DNA of 64,000 nt from Alentia gelatinosa (GCA_950022655.1 OX465581.1:106871125-106935124), one strand, 5' to 3'. Shown: positions 13,088-28,130, counted from the stretch's first letter. A program made the numbers and translations. The notes: generated from the letters alone by a model not told the origin.

Positions 13088-16000
13088 AGTAGGTCATTCC
13101 TAATGACATAATTAGAGGAGGAAATACAGGGAGAATATTTTCAGTGCGGTATATACATTTATATAACTATAGGATTGCAATAAATGCATGCCTTGGGAAC
13201 TATGTGTAGGATTATGTGTACACGAATTGTCCAATTAGTGGCACACGCACCTGTTTTATCGCAGCCGTCTCTTGACCCCATAAGGTAAAGTACACACTGA
13301 TAGCACACAGCACTGCAGTATACATCTGGAACCGAGCTAGAGATAAGGAAGCCAAATAATCACGCACAAGTTTCTGTCGAGGCGTAACCAAGATCGGTTT
13401 TCACACCAAGTTAAGCTAAAATAAATAGCCTCCCATAATGTATTCCTTTCCTAATTCAATTCTCCACAGATACATATAGGTTTACTTATTTACCATATGG
13501 TTCTCAGTGAGAATCAGCGTTTTACATGCATCATCCTTATGTGCTGAACGAGGAAGTCTTTATGCCGTAAGAGAAAGAAAATCTAATTGCGCATAAATAG
13601 GTCCTTGGTCTCGGGAATGTTTCCTGTTAGTAGGGGGTCTGCTTGCTGTGCAAATCGCAGGAAATGTGGGGCCAGGCCTGCCGTGGTTGAGGATTGTTTG
13701 TTCTGGAGAAGAAATTCTCTTGTTTAATTTCACGCAGGGTGTTGAGTTGCCGCAGCAGTGTTTTGTTATCAGCGGTGGGGGTGTTGGATGAAGTGGTGCC
13801 ATATGCCGGAGCTCGGATCCCAACGCAGTCTAGCTTCACTCGAACAGTTGTTGGGACATTTTTCCTGCCCCAGACGGCGCTGGGGAAGAAGGGGAGGGGT
13901 AGCCACCCGCTACCGGCCAAACGTTAGGGGCCTGGCCTCCAGGGGGGAAGGACCACATACAGACCCGTTTGTGGCCTGTCAGTTTGGGTTCAACCTCCGG
14001 CACATCTGGAAAAACAAAAACTGGCGCCAGTCTGTTGAAAAACGCCGCCATAGGTACCGGTCTATTTTCGCTACAAATGCTATCACTATACAGCTATGGA
14101 TGTTAGGAAAAAGTACTTGCAGGTGTGGCCCGGGCGCTGGGTTCCTGAGCCCGGGAAGTTGCTGTAATTAAGGAAGGCTACAAAGCAACGGGAAGTGTTG
14201 TGAGGTCTAGATCCTATTTTGTTGTTACTTGGCTAAGGATGAGTTGAGGAGGCGTGCAAGGAGACAGACGGGGAGAAGTAGTTTGACCTGGGGTTGGAAG
14301 GAAGGTGAGAGAGGGGGGAGAGGACTCATGGTGGTAAAAAAAAAGCTGCGAGGGACCTACCACGCTACCTGTGTGGCTCCAGGCTTCATGTCTGCTGGCG
14401 ACTCGTATAACACTGCAGATAATTGCTCACCAAATGAACCAGCAGTTCACTGTAGGTCAGATACATCAAAGACCTGGATAATCGTTCACGTATGTTGGAC
14501 CATAAACTTTATGGATGACAATTGATTTTATTGTTATTGGAATACATACTTTGATATTTTGATGAGAATTGAAGTTGTATATTTATTGAATGTGGATGTA
14601 TTCATCAGTCAGTCGTGAGCCTGATCATATCATTGCTATTTCTCAATACGTGGGCACCAAACTCGTACTATTCAAATATCTGAACACTGATACCTGTATG
14701 GTTGTTTTAACTCATTCAAAATGGACAATAACCGTCCCGGGATGAAAGATTGAAAGATCATAGAAGTGATGGGTAATTTTAGACAGATTAATTTGGTCCG
14801 CAAATGCTCCAGTGAAATATGACAGCCTGTGAAACAAGCCAGAAGGCCTATGGATCGCAATAGCCGAAGGTGAGGCTGTGACAAGGGTGACATTCAGTGC
14901 CTTTTTATGTGCAGTGAATTCCGGGATTGATGTCTGCCCACTTCCGGGTTTAATGATCTCATTGGTATTTCACATTTCCGCATGAATAGCAATTTACTCC
15001 AGTCGTCAAAATTCCTTACATCTTTAAAAGTTCTAGACTAATTAGAAATATTATGAATCGATGAGCTTGAAGCTTCATTGCACACATTAGTTTCCGAGAA
15101 ATCACACAGTCAGACGTGGTTAATATTTAAAAGCAGTCTTGGACGTCAGATGCCTGTGAAACTAAATACAGTTGCTGGTATTAATTCTGGGATGATGACA
15201 TTCACTTAAAGTGTCTCGCTCAGGCACAGGGTCAGAAAGAGAAACTAGCATTTTGATAAGCCCCATGTGATCTGTATTCACGTTGGCATGCCCGGTTAAA
15301 TCTTTCGGATGTGGGAAATCAGCTGGAATCTCTCGGCTTAGAATATTCAAGCTGATACAGTGGATTGGGACTACGACTAGGACCTAGTCAGGCGTGGCCC
15401 AACAACTATGCTCCGGAAAACACCATAGGGAGACCCTGTTGATCACCTAACATGACCTGTCACTTTGCCAACAATGCACAAGTGATCCTCCATCTAAAAT
15501 TGCACTGTCATCCTTATTGCAGCCACTGTTTTCCTCCATTACCTAACCTGCTTTCACTCCAAACACAATCTTTTCAGTTGAGCTGAGTCAAATATTTATC
15601 TAGTTGCCTCTGAACTTTGGGATTGGGGCCTTTTTGCGTCCGCAGGGAGGCATTAGTGGAACAGGTGATTGGGACGTTAAGTTAACACTCGGGCGCGGGC
15701 GGTGCCGTCCCTGGAGGGATAAGTCCAAGTCTGGAGGCGGGAGCAACGTGTCCTCCGGGCGTCCCTCTTGATACAAGAGTCAACACACCCACCATTAGGG
15801 CCTCGATCCTCGGCCCGCCCAAACAGGCCCTCACACTGCACGGTAATTGATCATCCACTGAGCCGATACCAAATCTCGGCCATCCTGTTGGGGTTGGCCA
15901 TCGCCCATCCTCTAACCCCCACCCCGAACCCTACCCCTTCAGCATCGTCTGTCCACCCATCCACTATCCACTACTTCCCAAACCCTTTCCCAGAACAAAC

Positions 16001-17972
16001 CACCCACCCGCCCTCACCTTCCTTCCTACTCCACCACCCCTTGCTGCAACCCTCAACCCCGCCCTGCCCCTCCCTCCCCCTACAATCCCACTCCTGGCAG
16101 TGCCTGAAGGTCACCACCTAGCGGTGCCAGCAGACACTGCTCCGAGTCGGGTCGCCAACTCTGCGTGGTCAGCCCAACTGACGCGGTCAGACAAACAATG
16201 GCCCGGTCAGGCATTGTTCAGTGGTTGTGGTCAGCCACCCCCACTCCTCCCCAACCCCACCTCCTCTCCGCCAGCGCGACACACACACATGGTCAGTCCC
16301 ACACTGGTCAAACTCCCAGTCTCCACGACTCGTGAATTTCATCAGGTGGGAATGGACCAGGCCAACCACAGTGATAAGAGGATATGCGAAGTTAATTGCT
16401 GTTTATTTCCCCATGATGGACGGCTTTGGGAGTCGTGGCTTTGCTTTGCAGATCAACATCAACTCCTGCCTGCCAGTCGACCACTTGACCACTGCGTAAG
16501 GCTTTAGATAGGATATGAAGGGCTTTCCTGAAGGGGGTCCACTCCCCATAATCTATATGGCCAAAGACGCGATGATCTGTCCCATGATAAGGTGAATTAA
16601 AGGTTGAAGATTGTTTTTGAATGAGGGGAAGCACAAACATGGCACAGTGTACAGAGGATATTAGAGCTCACTCAAATACCCCGTTTGAAATGTAGATCAG
16701 CAATAAATTCCATTTATAGGGCTCCTAACGGGACATTTTTATGACAACCGTTAACGTCGGCGGAGATATAAATATTCCCCCTGGTGTATAGCATAGCGGC
16801 TCCGCAGATGTGTCAAGTTTATATTTCACAAATGACAGGAAGTTGTAACACTTCTTTCGAACCACGAATAAATGTCTGCAGAGAAGAAAGGGGAGTGAAA
16901 AGATTAACCTGAAATGCCCACCATGGAAAATGCTCATGCCTCTAATCACCAGAGAGGGGGCAATTTGCGAAAGGCGGCCCACAATTTTATTGTCAGTCGC
17001 TGATAGGAAAATTGACGAAATTACAAAAATTGGATTTGAGGATTTTGCATTGACGGACCATTTAAGGATTTCGGTCTCTATTGTAGGGTTCTGACAAGCA
17101 GTGCAGTCAATTACCGAGGGAGTGGGGCTTAAACTTAAATTCTGTGGGTGAAAATAAGCAGAGGTCCCATTCAGACCATGTGGTGGGGCTGAAAAATGAA
17201 ATATTCAGTATTTTACATTTTGTGGATCTTACAATACGAGCGTACGAATGAATATCGGTTTGAATTGAAGGTAAATCTTTCGATCCACAACACACACCAA
17301 CGCCCCATGTTGAACATGACCAAGCGTTCAGTTTCACCCTCTCCAAGCCTGTCAGCCCAACCTGCACTTCGCACTATGGCTTCTAATCCACGCTTGGCCT
17401 GGGTTCTGGAGCGGCGGGGGTGTACAGGGAAAACAAAAAATCCATCCCGCTAAAAGCATATTTCATGTGGTGAGATTGCGTGGTGACCCGGACCGTGGAG
17501 GCATGCTGCTCTGGTGGTGGTCGCTGAGTGAGCAGGGAGTCAGGGGAAGGGGTGGGGCAGTGGAGGGGCGAGTGCCCGCCGCCTGCGGAACTACAGATCG
17601 ATACAGGACACTTAAACACAGACCTGTCACTAACAGCCTTTAAGGCATCGATGGTCAAATTCTGATCAGCCAAGTGGCTGCTTTCTGCCGGCCGGTCGGA
17701 GAGCGGTGTGGTTTAATTCTGGGGGCTGGTCATGATTCAGGGATCAGATAGCGTAACGAGAAGCGCCCGCATCGCGCCCGCCACGCCCCTAGCGGGCAAA
17801 GCACCGCGCCCAACAGGCTCCCCGACTTTTCTCAATTTGTCAATTAGCCGCGGCGTGGCGCTCGATACCGGGGGAGTGTTTGTGGAGGAAATTTGCGGAA
17901 TTATTTTCACACCAATTTCGCCGTTTGTGCGTGGTGGTCTCATGGTGGATGATTTGGGCATGCGTGTTTGGT

Positions 17973-18000
17973 CGGGCGGGCGGGCGGGCGGGCAGGCGGG
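17973..18000 (+). repeat. (GGGC)n imperfect tetranucleotide repeat
   Basis: About seven GGGC-like units with one substitution (GGGCA). Confidence 0.85.
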
Positions 18001-21000
18001 CTAGGGGTGAAGAGTGGAGAGGGAGGAGGAGGACGTAGTGGGGTGGCGGATTGAGAGGCGGAGTAGGGCTGCTTCTGCTGGTAACCACCAAGCAGCGATG
18101 GCCCTGCTGGTCATGATGATGATGGTAGTTGAGGTTGGCCTGCTCCAGCGCAGCGCCAATAGCCGTGGACCCGGCGTCGCACGAGGAAATGGTCGACGGC
18201 GCTTATCTGGTTTCTACATCAGGTGCCCTGCCCGTAAAAGTAGCGGCGGGCGCCAATGGGGCCCCTTTTGTTCAGGTATTCTCGCACCCGATGAGGGGAT
18301 TCGGAACCGGGCCCGAGTGGTGAATGTTGTTGAGCGCTTACAGCCACTAGGGCCTTTACCTCATTGACCTGTGCTCCGCCGTGTCAGGCAGTGCAGCCTG
18401 CCTGCCGCTGCCAACGCACTCGCACTGCCCCCCTCCGCACCACACACGCTTCATGCATATGAAATAAAGACAATAAGAACCGAGAGCCCTCTCTCGCCAC
18501 GCTCGCCCTCGCCACTTAAGCCCTGGGGGGCACCCTTGCGTGAAAAGGGTCAAAAGAGCAGCAAATTTTCATGAAATCTGAATAAATCCGGCCATATTGT
18601 TTAAGCTGATTTATTATAGAGGGCCACTCTCGACTAGCGGGATATATGTGATGGTGGGGGCGGATGGGGATAGCTGGTTGGGAATGGGCCACGTATGCTT
18701 ATCGCCGCCAAGACTCCAAGTATTGCTGATTCCGATACGGAGGATTTATGCTTAATGAATATTGTGGAGGGGAAATTGCCCTTTGATTGCCGTATAAGTG
18801 ACCACGAAGCCGGAAAGAACGGGTCAGCGTAGAAAGGCAGGCTTGAGCTGCTCCCGAGTCTTGAGTCTCAAAGTCCAACGGAAGGAAAGTGGGGTAAAAA
18901 TCATCAACCTGGAATGTATCCTGGTTTTAAAGCTGGCGACGTGAGTAGAATCTCTGATATACTCCGCTTGAATGGAATCTGGGTTGCGGAATATGGGGAA
19001 GTGATTTCCGGCCGGCGAGGCGGGCGGTAAGAGTTTGGAGGCCACCGTGGATCTGAGTGATCACATTTCTGGCCGGCAGCGGGATACACCGCCGCCGGCC
19101 GCGAGCAGCTCAGCCACGTGATCAGGGGGCCCGGGCCGAGCAGATCCGCTAGATGAAAATATCAGTGGAAATTGGTGGAAAACTGATTTGGTGGCGCATG
19201 CACAAGTCCCTGGCCAAAGGGGATGGGATGGCGGCGGCTATGGGGAGCGGGCAGGGCCATAGCGCGACGAGTACCCGACCGGAATGAGAACAAGGCGCTC
19301 CCTTCGCGAGCAGCTCCCTCGAGGTGCCCCCGGGGGCGGCTTGGGTAAAAGCGTTAGGCAACCGTAGGGCCCGACCTGAAAAGATCACATTCCTCGAAAA
19401 GGTGCTGCAGTCTTATATGCAGTCCAATACATAGGCCTACAAACTCTCCTCATTTTGTTGGTCTTATGCAATAGGGTAATCAACAAACTCGAAATTGAAT
19501 TGTGTCCCCAAAGACGTGGTGTGCGGCAACCTCGGTGACTGGGAGTGTCCTCAGTTAGCTGGGCACCCTCCTGTGGGTCCTGCCCATGAAAGGACACGTA
19601 CTATTGTGGCTCGCCGGGACACTGGTCTTTTTAAGTTTGATTACACGGTTTGAAGTAATGCACGACGCGGCCATTTTCAAGGTTCCTCCTCCATTTTTCG
19701 GTTTAAACTCAGGCTCTTTTGCTGACATTGTAATCTTTACCCCTTGGGAGTCGGAGGGCGCGGCGGGAGAGGAGTGTAGGCTGACAAAGGCTTGTGTGTA
19801 AATGAAGATCAAAATTGGTGTCTTTTATGCACCAGGGAGTAGGAGTGAGGAGACGAGTACTGTGATCCCCGCACGGGGGGCAGCTCCCACCAGGTGTCAC
19901 TACGGGTCACTTCATAGATGTGTCCGCGCACTGAAGTCAGTCACAGCACTATTCACCTTCAAAGGTGTGTCGGAAAATTGATATGGGATGAGAAGTGCTC
20001 CGTCACTTGAGCTAGTTTGTGGGAGACTAACCCATCGACTTGTTATCTGCAGTGTCTACGCGTCGCTTCAAACAGGGCTCCAGATAAGGGGAGATAGCAC
20101 ACAGGAGGAGGTTGGAGAGTTGTAAAGACGACCTACAGCGAAGGGGGGATCAACTGCTTGGACGGGTGGTGGACTTGAAAATAGCGGTCTGCTTTTGAAG
20201 AGTAGCACTTTCAAACAGTAACTTTAAACCAAATATACGAGTTTTAGAAAGTCATAAGGCGCATCTATTGGCAAAGTCCACAACGTACATGACTTTACTT
20301 TGGGGTTTACTGGTAGCATCCAGGTTAACCTCGTTGCTGGTAGCAAACGAAAAATGAAAAGTATTTCGTATCGTTGCACGTAGCTCTGAGAGTTCCTATC
20401 TCTAATACCAGTCATCCTCAACGTTGACAGCTAGTAGTAGATTAAAGCCTGTGCGCCACATCGATTGACTGTAGCAGGTTCAAATTGGAAACTTGTAACA
20501 ATATTAAAGGCGGACACTGGGTGTGCACTGGGGAATTGTGCCATCAGAGTGGACCGGCGGGGCAAATTGAAACAAAAACAGTCACCTTTGTGCTAATGTG
20601 CCTAAAAACCCGCAAATGGTGTGGTCTGTTTCGCCTAGCTGTTGGTCGGGCCGGCCTATGACAACAGAAGCAGTTGCCGGCTGTCAAGTATTGTGCTATT
20701 GGAATGATTGAAACTGTTCCCGTCCATCTGGTTTGGACCATGTAGTTGTCAGTGTGCTTTCGCAGCATGTCCAACAAAAACGCACCCAACCAGACTGAAT
20801 GTTCTAGCTACCCTCACATCGACCACTGCCAAATGAATGGCCACCACAGGGGATAATCTCAAACATTTAGTTCATGGCCATGCTCCCCATGATAGTCTAC
20901 TTTGTATGTCACCATGAATCTATGGATTCGGTGTGAAGGCTCAACCTTCCGTTATGGAAGAATAACATCGTGATTTTCCGGGAATTTACCATAATTGCCT

Positions 21001-24000
21001 GTTTATGAGATTCGGGTCACAAATACATCTAAGGTAAACATTGGCTGGCCATGAATAATTCCGACAATGGTGTTTGTGCTCATGTGATCTACTCCAACAT
21101 AATCATGCTTGTAGCACAAGTTATTCGCATTGTCTCTCTGTTTACATATGGCGATATGTACATATATGACGATATCCGGGTAATCTAATAGGCAAAATAG
21201 GATATTGATTATTCAAGGGGACTGATCCTTTGGACTGACATGGCCATGTGGCAGAAACAATTTTTATCCTGTCTGCTTCTAAAATTCATAGCATTTCAAT
21301 GACGCTTTACGAAACACAATGTATATTGTAAGCAATGATTCCCCAATGGGGGACATCATAGTTGTGCTCCAAATATCTCATCACAGAAAGATGGCCATAT
21401 GTTGAAGCTTGGCTCGCCTTCAAACTCATCCAGTCAGGGCGTATTGAAACTCCACATTGAAAGAGATAATCGTTGGGGCCCTGAAGTCTGGGGCGCCCGT
21501 GCAAAGTAGCAGTTACAGAGCAAGCTGCACAAAGACCAAAAGGTGCCTATTGTGCCGGGGCAGTGACAAAGCCATTGACCCAAGAAATGTAACGCGGGCT
21601 CTGCTCCTGAAAATGTTGGCTGTGGTGTGCTATGAGTATGCAGGCCCCTGCAGACTCGCCATGGGCCTTTGGTATAAAATGGCCAGAGTAGAAAATGGAC
21701 GACTGGTTTGGTTGTATGTGTGCACACCCCTGAGGCACCACCCCAAAAATAATCAGAAAATAGAAGAAATAAAAAAACTCAACTGGAAACAGGGGACTGT
21801 GGGTTGGGGAAAGGAGAAGGGCGGGGAGGGTTGCCGTGGCTCAATATGTTGATATTGTGTTCCCGAGCTTGTTCCATCCTATCAGGGCTCCCATGGGGAT
21901 TGGTAAATTTGTTCCTACTCGTAGCTAGATATAAGGTATGTGGTGGGGGCGAGTGCGGGGGTATGGGTGGATGAAGCGTAGAGGTGGGAGGGAAGGGTGA
22001 TCTGGGATGGAGACAGGGCGGAGGACTGGCGTGTATACTGGACAAGGGCTTTAGTGGCATGGTGAGTGGGGGTTGTGAGGGGTCGGCGTGGAGTGCTGAG
22101 GGCGTCGCTGACAGAAGCAGGGGTCATGCGGGAGGGTCTCACGCTGGGGCCTGTTGTCGTGCCGTGGCGTCCGCCTTTCACTGGGCCCGCCTCAACTACA
22201 ATGTACATTTGTGTGTTTGTCAAAACATCCCCGGCACCCGAGGAGATATTTTCTATAATTTTTCAGGCCGACTGAGCACATGTGTTGGCGGAGGTGCCCT
22301 ACACCGGCTGGTAGGCGGGGATGACAAGCGTGTGGCTTTTCAGGAGGAGGCAGCCAATGGGATGCTGCAGAGCAACAACTGCTGCGCGCCTAAAAGGGTA
22401 GCACTCCTCCCCACAAGGCCTAACTGAAATCGGCCACTTTCCCCTGTTACACTCAGAACACAAACTAGCCCCATTTAACGATCTCTCAAAATGTAGGTCT
22501 GTTGAGACTTTCTTGGGAATGTAGTATGGCTCACTCTTCCCAGCAAACAATGTGAGGGGGTTGAGAACTCCAGGACGGATTTTGAGAAGTTGTGGGGTGT
22601 CGGGTTCGAGGCTCACCTGTTCGGTCCTCGTTGACAAGTCGACAGGGCCGAGAAGTGACAGTTGTGCTTTTATCATCATCCACAGGGAGTTCAGCCATAG
22701 CTACGAGTGCTCACTTGTTGATGATGTTTATTGCCGCAATAAGTGCAATATGGGCCAAGGTCTCCACACTTCATGGTCTGGCCGGGTCCACCTCCGTATG
22801 CAAATAGCGAGGTGAAGGTTATTACTCTGGTCCACTGCGCCTACGGCTATTAAGATAGGCCTGCTAGAGCGGGACGCCTATACATACCCCGATTTCCAAA
22901 GCTGTTTTATGTCTCTAGGCCTCAATACAACCCACATTAGACCGCTGTCGTTTAGGGGCAAGGTGTAATTGCCTTTTTTGCGTTTACTAATGCGGTAATC
23001 ATTGTTTTATTGTTCGTCCATGATGTATAGACCGCCCCGATAGATTGGCTCTTGCCTAAAGTCAAATGTAATAAGCCCCAGGCACAAAGAATATATAGCT
23101 TTATGAACTGCAGCCCACCCGTTTGTGTGCTGGTGCTATTCTGACTCTACCTCAGCGGGCCCTCTGTAGATTAACTTCATTCCATCGGACCAAATTGAAA
23201 TTTGACCGTTTTTCGCTGGTGTAAAATTAGAATTGGTGGACAGAAAGGAAAAAAGGGAGAGGTTGCATACACGGCCGTAGAAAGATAAGACTGGTAACTG
23301 ACATACAGTTTACCTATTCATCACAGGAATTTATGATATCTATTTGTGAATGCAGACCTTGGACTCAAATATAATCAATGAAGTTTTTATCGGTATGGTC
23401 CATAAACAGAAACCCACATGGTATTTATGACGTGGAGAAGCCAACTCACCTTATCTCCAAGTGCGCATGTAGTGTCTTGCAAGTATGTGAGCCAAAGTAG
23501 AGTAATAAGATAAAGAGAGTTTTTTGCTGAAACTATCCTTTATATATGAAGTTTGCATCAACATGTGAACTACGCATGAGTTGTATACATGTATATTCGA
23601 GTTAGACTTTTATGGAATTTGTGGGGAGCTGTGATCAAAATAAAGGAAGGTGATATAGGGTGGTAGTAGTAGTAGTATCCCCTCACTCGCCGATTCCCAT
23701 ATAATAGCAGGTGTAAAGGTACTGACTGTAATTATCACAGGGGGAAAGCCTTATCATCCTACTGGACGGCACACCTGGGATTTAAGCAGCATCAGCTGTA
23801 GTCACATGAAAGTAATTTTTCCTGCCCTACCTGCATTGGTCTGTCACACCTGACAGTGAGTGTTCACACGGAACCTCGACCAAGCAATAGGCCTACCTTT
23901 TATATATTACTATTTGGGGTAGAGCGAGTGAGGTAACCAATTTTATAGGTTCCCGGATAAACCAGCTTTAGCATTAACTTGGTTTAATGTCTAAAGAAGA

Positions 24001-27000
24001 TCTCATTCACACGCAAAAAATAAAGTGTTGTTGTTTATGGTAGTCTTATGTCATCCCCTTGGAAATTATGAACTCCAATAGTAGACAGGCAGTGTTTACG
24101 CATCACGTTGTAGATATATGTAAATCCACTCTCTGCCCTAAACACTATTATTTCATGATGAGAGGGAGGGGTGTGTTAGGGAGGGCATTGTCGCGACCAC
24201 ATCGCCTGTCTTCAAATTTCCTTAATGAAAGTCGGCAAATAGTTCATGACTGAGTGCAATGGTGGGCACCCGGCAGCGTGGATGTTTCCAAACACGAAGG
24301 ATTGGTACAAATTGTCGCCGCAGCTCTCTGTGAAGTGTGCCTGAGTGCCGGCCGTGGAGAGGTACGGTAGTGACCCGCCTTGCCAAGACCGGGGCCAAAT
24401 GAGAGGCGAGGCCGCCCCTCAGGAAGAGCCCAGCGGCCGCCGGTTGCATGCAGGGCGCTCGGGGGAGGCAAAGAGCAAGGCACGGACTGTCAATGGGAAA
24501 ATGCACCGCCACACCATTTGTATGGACTGAGGTGCGGGTTAGGATGCAAGGTCGGCGCTTATCATGTGAGTCGCAAAAAGTGGTGAGGTGGAGGGGGTTT
24601 GGCCTTTCTGTGGTTTAGTGTAGCTGCAGAGATGGTGTAGTGAAGTACATGTAGTAAAGAGTCGGGGTGATGTAAAGTAGGGGAAAGATGGACGGAATGG
24701 GAGGAAAACATTTGGGAATGAGGAGAAAGAGTGTGTGAGTGTTCCAACCAAGCCATAACCTTCTCCTCCTCCTCCTCATCGCCCTCTTTCTCTGTCTCTC
24801 TCCTATTCCCTACAGGAAAACGATGACACATTGACAGAGTGTTGTTTAGGTCACGTTTCACGCGATGGATCCATTTAGGTAGAATCTGCGAGAAAACCAA
24901 ATCAAGATGAGAAACCGACAGGTGTAGAACTCTATACACCGCTGTAACCGATATCGGTTAGCCTTGATCTTCTGGCTCCCTAATGAAGGCAACACAGACG
25001 CAGCATCCCTCCTCCCCTCGTCACCTCTTTCCACACTACCACCACCAGCCATCCTCTCACATCCCTTCACCAACAAACACACACAACACTCGCCCTACCG
25101 CAAGGGACCATTAAACACTTCTTTCCAACCCGAGGTTATTACGGCCGATGCATCAGGCGTTAGGAAAGACACCCATTACTAGGTAATAAATAAAATGTCC
25201 CAAATGAGATATTTATGGCACCGCCAGGCAAAGTGAAATCTCTGTGAGGGAACAATTTCTCGCTTCTCATTACTATGATTGTAGAAAACGCTGAGCCCTG
25301 CGACGGAAGCTTCTGGGCGGAGACTGACAACTTGATGTAGTATTTACCAATTATTTGCTCAGACATATTTTTATTATTTTTTCATAAATGACTGTGATTG
25401 TAAAAGGAATCCTGATTACCAGAGGAGCCTCGCCCGTTCATATTTTTTCTCGCTGCATTGGAGAGAAAAGAGATAGAGAAGATTGGGTGTGACGTTTAGC
25501 CTGTAAAACACACAGGGTCCTGAGCTGTAATTATATGCGGTTATAATATCGCTGTATTTCTGGTGACGGGTGGGTTCCTAATGGGGACAATAGTGAACGT
25601 CGCAGATGATGTGTTTCGTCGACAAAATATGTGGAGGCTATTAGCCATAAACGCAGTGATGCGGTGGTTCTGTGCCGATGTGGTGATGGGGAGGGGTGAG
25701 AGAGGGTCCACGTTTTTATCCATGCTGGATCCGGCGGGCTGAGTGCTCTACCCCCAACTAACGAGAGAGAGACGGACACAGTATGCTACCCCATGCACAT
25801 ACACTACCCTCTCCCTCTACCCTCATAACACTTAGGGCCTCGATATCCTCATTAGCTTTTGTGTTTTTATATGTGTTACTAGCACCCAGTGCTAGTGTTG
25901 TCCACGTTCATCTAACCTCATTCCGCTAGTTGCATCGCCCAGGCCTTGCCAGCATGCCCAGGGTCTAAGTCGTGAATGACATTATCATAGACTACCCATC
26001 AAAACATTATAATACCCCGCTTTGGGTCTGGTGCAAAACGTCACTGATTATTTACTGATCATTGACCACCCCACTCTTTACGCTGGCCTTTCCATTGGCT
26101 CTTATCTAGATGTATTTTCATGGTTGTCAAGAAAAGTTGAGCGGCGGCTGTGGAGCGGCGGGTAATCATTCTGATCATTCTATGCCAGTCCAGTGAGCAA
26201 TTTATCCCCTAGTCTGATGTTCATCTGCACATTAGCCGGGGCATTATGCTTTTCCTGCTATTTACTCCATGTTTAATGCTTCGTGCTGGCCACTTTGTGT
26301 TGTCCGGGCACATTACGCCACATTCTTTCATCATGCAGAAAGCAAGACGCACATACAATAAAAGAAAAATACAGACGTATAGAGAGAAGTAGAGGGGATA
26401 GAGAAGGAAATCGCCCTACTGCCACTTTCCACTCCACCGCACTTCACTGCCAAGCCATGCCTAATACCAAACCCGACATAATCACAGTTAGCGGCTCACC
26501 CCTCTAACATATACACTCACAATTTGAGTCTTACAACAGGCAATGATTTCCACCAAGTCTAAACAACATCCGTATTTATTTGCTCCCTATATCGGAACAC
26601 TTACTTAGAGTGTTACGCGCCTCTGTGGGGTAACCTACATTTTTTTCTAAATTTAAAACACATTGGCAACTATCAGGTTTCGGTCATCAATCATATTTTA
26701 TCTCACCACGGATCGGTGCCATCCGACCCCTTCAGAATGTGAAACCAATACAGCATTGCGACGCCAAATTTTTTTTTTTGCGGGTAGGAAATTTCTGGGT
26801 CTTTGGTCTAGCTCGTTCTGTAGCCCGGTATTATATGCCCGCGTGAACGTAGGTCCCTCGGAAAATGCGGACGACGGACTTGGTTGGAGTTTGTAATGGT
26901 TTCCTGTCTGGTATCCACGGAGTTCCCTTCTGACGTGGGCTCCGGCGAAAATATGAATAATAAAAGATAGTCATAATCCGGGAGGAGCCCGGGGTGTATG

Positions 27001-27260
27001 CAGTGGTATGTGCGGATTCGCCAGCGGGAACCCAGGAGGAACAGGAGGAGGGCGTTGGGGCGGGGTTGTGTGTGTGGGAGAGGAGAGGCCTCCAGGGGGT
27101 AGGAGGGGAATGGAAAGGGAAAGAAGGAAGGGAAGAGGGGTAGAAGAAGGGGGAAGAGGAGCTGGAGTAAAAGTGTGGGTGTAGGGGGTGGTGTGGCCCC
27201 TGCTGGGTGCTTGTGTAGGTGTGGGGGCGGTGGGCCCCCTGCCACTTCACTCACCCCCCA
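18001..27260. other. Intron sequence, no gene seen
   Basis: No supported gene on either strand. The segment holds an octamer (22798-22805), TACATGTA palindromes (23586-23593 and 24646-24653), a TAG triplet run near 23663-23676, and AT-rich islands near 23150-24140 and 25150-25560. A strongly purine-rich tract lies on the + strand near 27040-27200. Open frames are short, overlap on opposite strands and show no recognisable domain. Confidence 0.55.
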
Positions 27261-27299
27261 TGTAGCATTGATCTAGCGCCATATCTCACCCCACCCCGT

Positions 27300-28130
27300 C
27301 GCGAATCTCCCGGAACCAGAACTCGCCGGCGCACGGGGAATGTGAGGGGGGCCACCCCACCCCCGGCGCCCGGCCGGCCGACGACTCCGACGGCCCGGTA
27401 CCGGCCGCCGGCTCCCGGCGCGCAACGTCACAACGACCGGGGCACAATCGCTGCCCACATCAATCTCTCCCCCCACAGGATCCCGCAAAAACTAGCTGTC
27501 GTGAAATGAAGCCAGTCCATAAACACGGGGGCCGAGAGGGCCGGCGCACGGCCAGCCTATATGCCGGGAGGGGGAGAGCAGGGAGTTGAGGGAGTGGTAG
27601 AGGGTGGTGTAGCTAGAGGGGATGCCGTGTATTTGTATATGTTTGCAGCCGAAGTGCTCTCGACATTATAGAAAGGTATCTATGTTGAGTGACTGTAGCG
27701 ATAGGCTGAGTACTTGTAAACTGTGCGGGCCCAGAGAGAGCAGGGGATTGTTTGGCTCGAGTTCTTTACATTAGTGAGGGGGCCCCGTGTGCGTTCGGCG
27801 CCCCCCGAAGCCACGCTGTCTGGGACGGCCTGCAGCCGGGGCTGGAGGGCCTGGCCTAGCGGCCGACCCAGAGACCGGCGCCGCCCGGGCACGCACGTGG
27901 TTTGTGTTGCTCGCAAAGCGCTGTTGGCTTCCAACATTTTGTTTTGCCTAATTTACCGCGGCGCCGTTCATTAATCATTATTTTTTTCCTGCTCTGTGTT
28001 CTCTGCTGGACGCTGTCGGCGTCCCACCAAGGTGAGCCGGTGCCGGGGAATGCCGGGCGCCCTGGAGGAAAGCCTCCACCCCGACCCCCAGCGGGCTCCA
28101 TGACGCCCTCCTGTGTGTGCCTTACACTCA
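27300..28130. promoter_or_regulatory. CpG-dense block inside the intron
   Basis: The core at 27320-27450 is very CpG-dense; the line 27361-27420 alone has more than a dozen CpGs. A second dense patch lies at 27790-27900. CpG density is far above the flanking sequence, which suggests an unmethylated element such as an internal promoter or enhancer. A consensus-like donor (CAAG then GTGAGC, near 28032) follows a frame encoding a hydrophobic run, but that frame has no ATG. A GC-rich low-complexity patch without function is the alternative. Confidence 0.3.

Larger units (their letters stand above)
13071..18000. other. Intron sequence, alternating AT-rich islands and C/G-rich tracts
   Basis: No supported gene. 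AT-rich islands lie near 13090-13560, 14500-15620 and 16600-17300. A C-rich low-complexity tract occupies about 15900-16090. G-rich repeats mark both ends (13071-13087 and 17973-18000). The AT-rich islands are the likeliest places for conserved non-coding elements, which cannot be tested here. Confidence 0.55.

Noticed and set aside
20460..20490. GGTTCAAAT-like B box suggesting a tRNA
   Set aside because: No cloverleaf arms, A box or acceptor stem could be built around it. The same holds for the GGTTCGAG at about 22595.
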